Below, in pieces: positions 18,001 to 20,349 of a stretch of DNA of 20,349 bases. Origin of the DNA: Gallionellaceae bacterium UBA5126 (GTDB lineage Bacteria > Pseudomonadota > Gammaproteobacteria > Burkholderiales > Gallionellaceae); assembly GCA_002414205.1 (NCBI GenBank), contig DHYQ01000051.1, positions 1-20,349 of the forward strand, given 5' to 3'. Position 1 is the first letter of the stretch, and the number at the start of each line of letters is the position of its first letter. Below the pieces are notes generated by a model. The model saw nothing but the letters and a program-made list of their open reading frames with translations, did no database searches and was not told where the DNA came from. The position numbers were made by a program, and so were the translations under genes.

Positions 18001-18124
18001 GCCGATGGCCGTGGCGATTATGGGTGGCCTGCTGGTCGCAACACTGCTGACCTTGCTGTATTTGCCTGCGCTGTATGCGTGGTGGTTTGGAGTAGAAAAA
18101 TCCGACGCACCGACTCAGGACTGA
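15068..18124 (+). CDS. RND-family efflux transporter permease (AcrB/HAE1-like)
   Basis: A 1018-residue inner-membrane proton-driven pump of the resistance-nodulation-division superfamily, slightly shorter than AcrB (1049). It has the two-fold repeat layout: TM1 (about 15-32), a large periplasmic loop, TM2-6 (about 335-510), TM7 (near 533-552), a second loop and TM8-12 (about 855-1010). The proton-relay pair D401-D402 lies in G-L-L-V-D-D-A-M-I-A-V-E. In TM10 the position of AcrB Lys940 is Arg923 (G-M-I-M-R-N-S-V-I-L). The ATG at 15068 gives the typical M-R-H-F-N-L-S-A-W-A start; upstream codons in frame look non-coding. No periplasmic adaptor (MFP) or TolC-like gene lies next to it in the window, so partners are unknown. 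Substrate cannot be told from sequence; the HAE1 type makes drugs or other amphiphiles more likely than metals. Confidence 0.92.
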   Translation: MRHFNLSAWAIKHTTLVWYALFTVLLAGVFYYQQLGQKEDPDFTFKVMTVQVAWPGATAREVEQQITQVLERRLQELPWLDTLNSYSRAGESGLFITLKESMPASELEKSWHAVRKVLQDSQSALPENAGQPLINDEFGETFGVIYALSSDSASPAELAAQARRVREQLMNVPQVRKVSLLGVQEEKIFIEFSSAKMASMGIDPMAVMNALRARNAVEPAGEFVTENGVARLRVSGDFKSLQTIQDMAITAGGKTYRLGDLSHVYRGYADPASFKLRSQGKAAVGLAVSLVDEANIGRVGTDLAATWARINLPKDIQMVQVADQPGVVKHAIHGFMQALLEALVIVLLVSFISLGWRAGLVVGLSIPLVLAGTFWLMYVFGIELQRVSLGALIIALGLLVDDAMIAVEMMEVKLAQGFSKLHAATFAYTSTAFPMLTGTLITAAAFLPVGLAKSSAGEYTFSICAVVTIALLVSWLVAVVFTPFIGYRLLPENHQSEPDDQHYQQGFYGRFRRLVEFCLHWRKSVVGVTVLLFALSLLGFSQVEQEFFPPSERNELLMDIWLPDGTSFAATESLVKEFEAKLKKDGDIASYTSYVGGSSPRFYLPLDLQLPNINYAQMVIVAKDGQKREAVLKRVRTWLNEDYAQLGIRIARLENGPPVGYPVQFRVVGEDAAKLRPIADEVLAIVKQNKQTKNAGLDSSAPLRVMQVDVDQEKARALGLSSQSVARNLQAMLSGISVSHLRENGQQIEIIARAAPEERGDPEALARSVVYAGDGKFVPLAQIAQLEQAEEDGILWRKNRQAIITVRADVPDDVRAPEVSAAIESKLAAVRAKLPPGYRIEVGGAAEGSDNAQNSILAVLPLMAFVIVTLLLLQLRQANLALLAVLTAPLGLIGVTAVLLLFHVPFGFVALLGIISLAGMIMRNSVILLDQIQQDLASGLSPWEAIVDSTVRRFRPIMLTAAAALLAMIPLTRSVFWGPMAVAIMGGLLVATLLTLLYLPALYAWWFGVEKSDAPTQD

Positions 18125-18128
18125 TGCG

Positions 18129-18464
18129 ATGAACAGACCTGCATTCAACCCCAAACGATTTGCCCTGCTACTGTTGGGTACATTGGCGTTTGGCGTTGCG
18201 GTTGCAATTCTGGATGCTCAATGGAGCATCTCGCCGAAGCTGATTGTGACCATCCTGGTTTTTTTGCTGGTTTTTGCAGCCGTAATGGTACTGGTACCGG
18301 CAATCAAGCATGAACATCGCGCAATCGAATGGCAACACAAACATCAACTGGAATTGGAAGCGGATTTGCAGCAATTGCACGCACTTTTGAAAATCGCCAA
18401 GCAGGAAAATCAAGGAGCCGTCCATCAAAACCGAGCTGATACACGCCCTGACCGAGGATTTTGA
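18129..18464 (+). CDS. small two-helix membrane protein with cytoplasmic coiled coil, unknown function
   Basis: A 111-residue protein not recognised as any known family. Two hydrophobic segments (about 10-28 and 37-58) are followed by a charged, His- and Leu-rich amphipathic stretch (about 60-95: Q-L-E-L-E-A-D-L-Q-Q-L-H-A-L-L) likely to form a coiled coil. It starts 4 nt after the RND permease stop, with AGGA about 9 nt upstream, so it is probably co-transcribed and perhaps translationally coupled. Its last 14 or so codons run out of frame through what looks like a dinD remnant, so the present C-terminus may be recent. An accessory role in the efflux complex is only a guess. Confidence 0.65.
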   Translation: MNRPAFNPKRFALLLLGTLAFGVAVAILDAQWSISPKLIVTILVFLLVFAAVMVLVPAIKHEHRAIEWQHKHQLELEADLQQLHALLKIAKQENQGAVHQNRADTRPDRGF

Positions 18465-18483
18465 AGCGCACGCTCAGCGGTAG
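18412..18483 (+). pseudogene. probable 5' remnant of a dinD-like gene
   Basis: AAGGAG (18412-18417), a 6-nt spacer and then ATC at 18424 open a 19-codon frame reading I-K-T-E-L-I-H-A-L-T-E-D-F-E-A-H-A-Q-R before TAG at 18483. This resembles the N-terminus of DNA-damage-inducible protein D as I recall it from proteobacteria (M-K-T-E-L-I..., F-E-x-H-A-Q-Q). The start codon would have changed from ATG to ATC, and the rest of the gene is missing, replaced by a hairpin from 18484. It overlaps the end of the small membrane protein gene in another frame. The identification rests on a short match and is tentative. Confidence 0.45.
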
Positions 18484-18515
18484 AAATGGTGGCTTCGCGC
18501 AGCAAGCCACCATTT
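18484..18515. repeat. perfect inverted repeat, REP-like hairpin 1
   Basis: AAATGGTGGCTT (18484-18495) and AAGCCACCATTT (18504-18515) form a perfect 12-bp stem with an 8-nt loop (CGCGCAGC). It starts immediately after the stop of the dinD-like remnant. There is no T-tract typical of a terminator. The GGTGG...CCACC core is shared with the hairpin 37 nt downstream. Confidence 0.8.
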
Positions 18516-18552
18516 CCCACGTGCCGCGCTGCTTGGGATGCGAGACAAAAAC

Positions 18553-18578
18553 GGTGGTTTGCCTGCGGCGAAACCACC
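18553..18578. repeat. imperfect inverted repeat, REP-like hairpin 2
   Basis: GGTGGTTT (18553-18560) pairs with AAACCACC (18571-18578); an inner GCC/GGC extends the stem with one bulged G at 18570. The following TTACGGG resembles the tail of GGTGGGTTA...TAACCCACC-CTACGGG repeats common in betaproteobacterial and gammaproteobacterial intergenic DNA. With hairpin 1 it makes a pair like a REP doublet. Confidence 0.6.
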
Positions 18579-18612
18579 TTACGGGCTAAAGTTTTTTACA
18601 TTTCAAATAGCA

Positions 18613-19335
18613 ATGAATGCTCTGAAAGAAAGCAAGATGCGCCAGTTTTATATTGAAAATCTAACTGAATTTCTGAATAGACCTCTATGGGATACGCAGG
18701 CCATGATTTTCCGAGGTGTCGCTAAGGAGTCTTATCAACTTATCCCGTCAATTGGCCGAGTAAATGCAAAAGACGATAGCGCACGGATGACATTTGAGCG
18801 GACGATATTTGAGAAATTTCAAATGAAAGCGCTGCCGTTTTTGAACAACGAACCCAAATCACAAATGGAATGGCTATTTCTTGCCCAGCACTATGGTATT
18901 CCCACGCGCCTGCTGGATTGGACAACCAATCCATTAGTGGCCTTATTCTTTGCGACAGAAGGCGAACACACAGATGATTTTGCTGTTTATAAGCGATTGC
19001 AAACAGAATGGTTGCGGGGAGCGGAAGACCCTTTTGAATTGGATAAAGAAAATGGCTTGATGCCAAAACACAGCGATATTCGATTCATCAATCAAGCCGG
19101 CGTATTTACAATCCACCCAAATCATCAAGTCGAAACTAGCGACCAAAATACTGTCAAGTTCATATTTCCGACCAAGGCTAGGGAAGAAATCAGATGGCAG
19201 CTAGGAAAGCTCGGTATTAAAACCTCATTTATTTATCCCAATCTCGATGGTATTTCCAAGGACATATTGGAAGAGTCAAAAACTCAACTCAACGGAGGAA
19301 GTATGAGAGTTACTTCCCCTTGGGATTGGGCATAA
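18613..19335 (+). CDS. FRG domain-containing protein
   Basis: A 240-residue soluble protein with an FRG domain, a family of unresolved function named after its F-R-G motif and often seen in accessory regions. Visible hallmarks: I-F-R-G (F33-R34-G35), L-I-P-S-I-G-R downstream, a Glu in T-F-E-R, and the strongest signature Q92-H-Y-G-I-P-T-R-L-L-D-W-T-T-N-P-L-V-A-L-F-F-A. The frame is open back to 18538, but those codons come from a repeat hairpin, so an ATG at 18613 or 18637 (M9) is more likely; neither has a strong ribosome binding site. The gene is AT-richer than its neighbours (24 of 60 G+C in bases 18841-18900 against 39 of 60 in 19741-19800 of miaA), suggesting horizontal acquisition. No partner gene is adjacent. 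Confidence 0.82.
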   Translation: MNALKESKMRQFYIENLTEFLNRPLWDTQAMIFRGVAKESYQLIPSIGRVNAKDDSARMTFERTIFEKFQMKALPFLNNEPKSQMEWLFLAQHYGIPTRLLDWTTNPLVALFFATEGEHTDDFAVYKRLQTEWLRGAEDPFELDKENGLMPKHSDIRFINQAGVFTIHPNHQVETSDQNTVKFIFPTKAREEIRWQLGKLGIKTSFIYPNLDGISKDILEESKTQLNGGSMRVTSPWDWA

Positions 19336-19346
19336 ATCCCCTTTTT
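19322..19346 (+). terminator. Rho-independent terminator at the end of the FRG gene
   Basis: GGGATT (19322-19327) and AATCCC (19335-19340) form a 6-bp stem with a 7-nt loop, followed by CTTTTT (19341-19346). The hairpin overlaps the FRG stop codon (19333-19335). It would separate FRG transcription from miaA. Confidence 0.55.
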
Positions 19347-19402
19347 CAAAATCCAAAACGCATACATCCACTACAATTTCCTGAAGAAAATCCAAGTTCA
19401 CG

Positions 19403-20347
19403 ATGAAAAAAGAATATCCCCCCGCGATTTTTCTGATGGGCCCGACCGCCAGTGGCAAGACGGCGGCGGCGGTGGCGCTGGTGCAGGCGTTGCCGCTGGA
19501 AATCATTAGCGTGGATTCGGCGCTGGTGTATCGGGACATGGACATCGGCACAGCCAAGCCGGATGCGGCGACCTTGGCGCTGGCTCCGCATCATTTGCTG
19601 GACATCCGCGAGCCGACCGAAGCCTATTCGGCGGCGGCGTTTCGGGAGGATGCGCTGCACCTGATGGCCGACATCACCGCACGCGGCAAAATCCCGCTGC
19701 TGGTGGGCGGCACCATGTTGTATTTCCGCGCCTTGCAACAGGGGCTAAACGAATTGCCGCAGGCTGACCCGGCCTTGCGCGCCGAGTTGGATGCCGACAT
19801 GGCGCGCTTTGGCACGCCGTATTTGCATCAACAACTGGCCGAGGTCGATCCCATCACGGCAGCGCGTTTGTCGCCCAACGACAGCCAACGCGTGCAGCGG
19901 GCGCTGGAGATTTTCCGCCTCAGCGGTCAACCCATGTCGGCGCTGCTGCATGCCCCAGCGGCGGAGCCGCTGCCCTATGACGTGTTGTCGATTGCCTTGC
20001 AACCCAGCGAGCGCGCCGGGCTGCACCAGCGCATCGCCCTGCGTTTCGAGCAGATGGTGGCGCAAGGCTTGCTGGACGAGGTGCGGCAACTGCGCCAGCG
20101 CTATGCCTTGCACCCCGACTTGCCGTCCATGCGCTGCGTCGGCTATCGCCAGGCCTGGCAGTTGCTGGACGGCGACATCGACCGGCAAGCCTTCATGGAC
20201 AGCGGCATCGCCGCCACGCGCCAACTGGCCAAGCGCCAACTCACCTGGCTGCGCAGCATGCCCGCCACGCACGTCATCGACTGCCTGGCGATGGACGCGA
20301 CGACGCAGGTGATGAGTACTGTGCGGGACTGGCTGAAGCGCGATTGA
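19403..20347 (+). CDS. miaA: tRNA dimethylallyltransferase MiaA
   Basis: MiaA transfers a dimethylallyl group from DMAPP to N6 of adenosine 37 in tRNAs reading codons that begin with U, the first step towards ms2i6A. The 314-residue protein has the P-loop G13-P-T-A-S-G-K-T20, the [16 protein letters not shown] motif, the [10 protein letters not shown] segment and [11 protein letters not shown], followed by the tRNA-binding part ending in [12 protein letters not shown]. Length is normal and the TGA at 20345-20347 lies inside the window. The ATG at 19403 has no strong Shine-Dalgarno; a weak -10 like TACAAT occurs at 19372-19377. In many proteobacteria miaA directly follows mutL; here the FRG gene precedes it. 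Confidence 0.96.
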   Translation: MKKEYPPAIFLMGPTASGKTAAAVALVQALPLEIISVDSALVYRDMDIGTAKPDAATLALAPHHLLDIREPTEAYSAAAFREDALHLMADITARGKIPLLVGGTMLYFRALQQGLNELPQADPALRAELDADMARFGTPYLHQQLAEVDPITAARLSPNDSQRVQRALEIFRLSGQPMSALLHAPAAEPLPYDVLSIALQPSERAGLHQRIALRFEQMVAQGLLDEVRQLRQRYALHPDLPSMRCVGYRQAWQLLDGDIDRQAFMDSGIAATRQLAKRQLTWLRSMPATHVIDCLAMDATTQVMSTVRDWLKRD

Positions 20348-20349
20348 GC

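Noticed and set aside
18496..18578. REP-like hairpins as a CRISPR or integron array
   Set aside because: Only two unequal palindromes with no regular spacer pattern and no cas or integrase gene.
18538..18612. Upstream start for the FRG protein
   Set aside because: The added codons come from the REP-like hairpin, not from a protein-like sequence.

Overview
The window is chromosomal DNA of a Gram-negative proteobacterium. Most genes are GC-rich. The set includes two-partner secretion, an RND efflux permease, Orn, NadB, MiaA and RluE. The cluster M48 peptidase - cytochrome c - pterin dehydratase - RsgA next to a divergent orn, and a MutL with a DMHA-type endonuclease motif, fit a betaproteobacterium best (inference from remembered gene order; a gammaproteobacterium is not excluded).

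Layout: 1-316, the 3' end of an RluE-type pseudouridine synthase, followed by a terminator; 423-2195, mutL (+). 2179-4955 is a minus-strand run read as M48 peptidase, small c-type cytochrome, 4a-hydroxytetrahydrobiopterin dehydratase and rsgA, whose 3' end overlaps that of mutL. orn (5061-5606, +) is divergent from the peptidase and shares a bidirectional terminator with tpx (5664-6167, -). Next comes a minus-strand block nadB (13364-14935), tpsB (11690-13270), tpsA (6227-11674), tpx. An RND permease (15068-18124, +), divergent from nadB, is followed after 4 nt by a small membrane protein. Then come a probable dinD remnant, two REP-like hairpins, an AT-richer FRG-domain gene (18613-19335) and miaA (19403-20347).

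The most unusual locus is tpsB-tpsA. TpsB is an outer-membrane Omp85-type transporter. TpsA is a 1815-residue exoprotein with signal peptide, TPS secretion domain and beta-helix passenger, then about 490 residues of Ala/Gln/Arg/Glu-rich helical sequence, then a C-terminal caspase-like (C14) protease domain with an intact His1653/Cys1703 dyad. It therefore looks like a secreted or surface-anchored filamentous protein carrying a caspase-fold protease. All eight other cysteines of the mature protein lie in four closely spaced pairs.

The rest is mainly housekeeping: mismatch repair, ribosome maturation, nanoRNA decay, NAD synthesis, peroxide detoxification and tRNA modification. The stretch between the RND genes and miaA (about 18.4-19.4 kb) shows accessory character: gene decay, repeats and lower GC. 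mutL and miaA, often adjacent in proteobacteria, are about 17 kb apart here. No tRNA, rRNA, CRISPR array or insertion sequence was seen.
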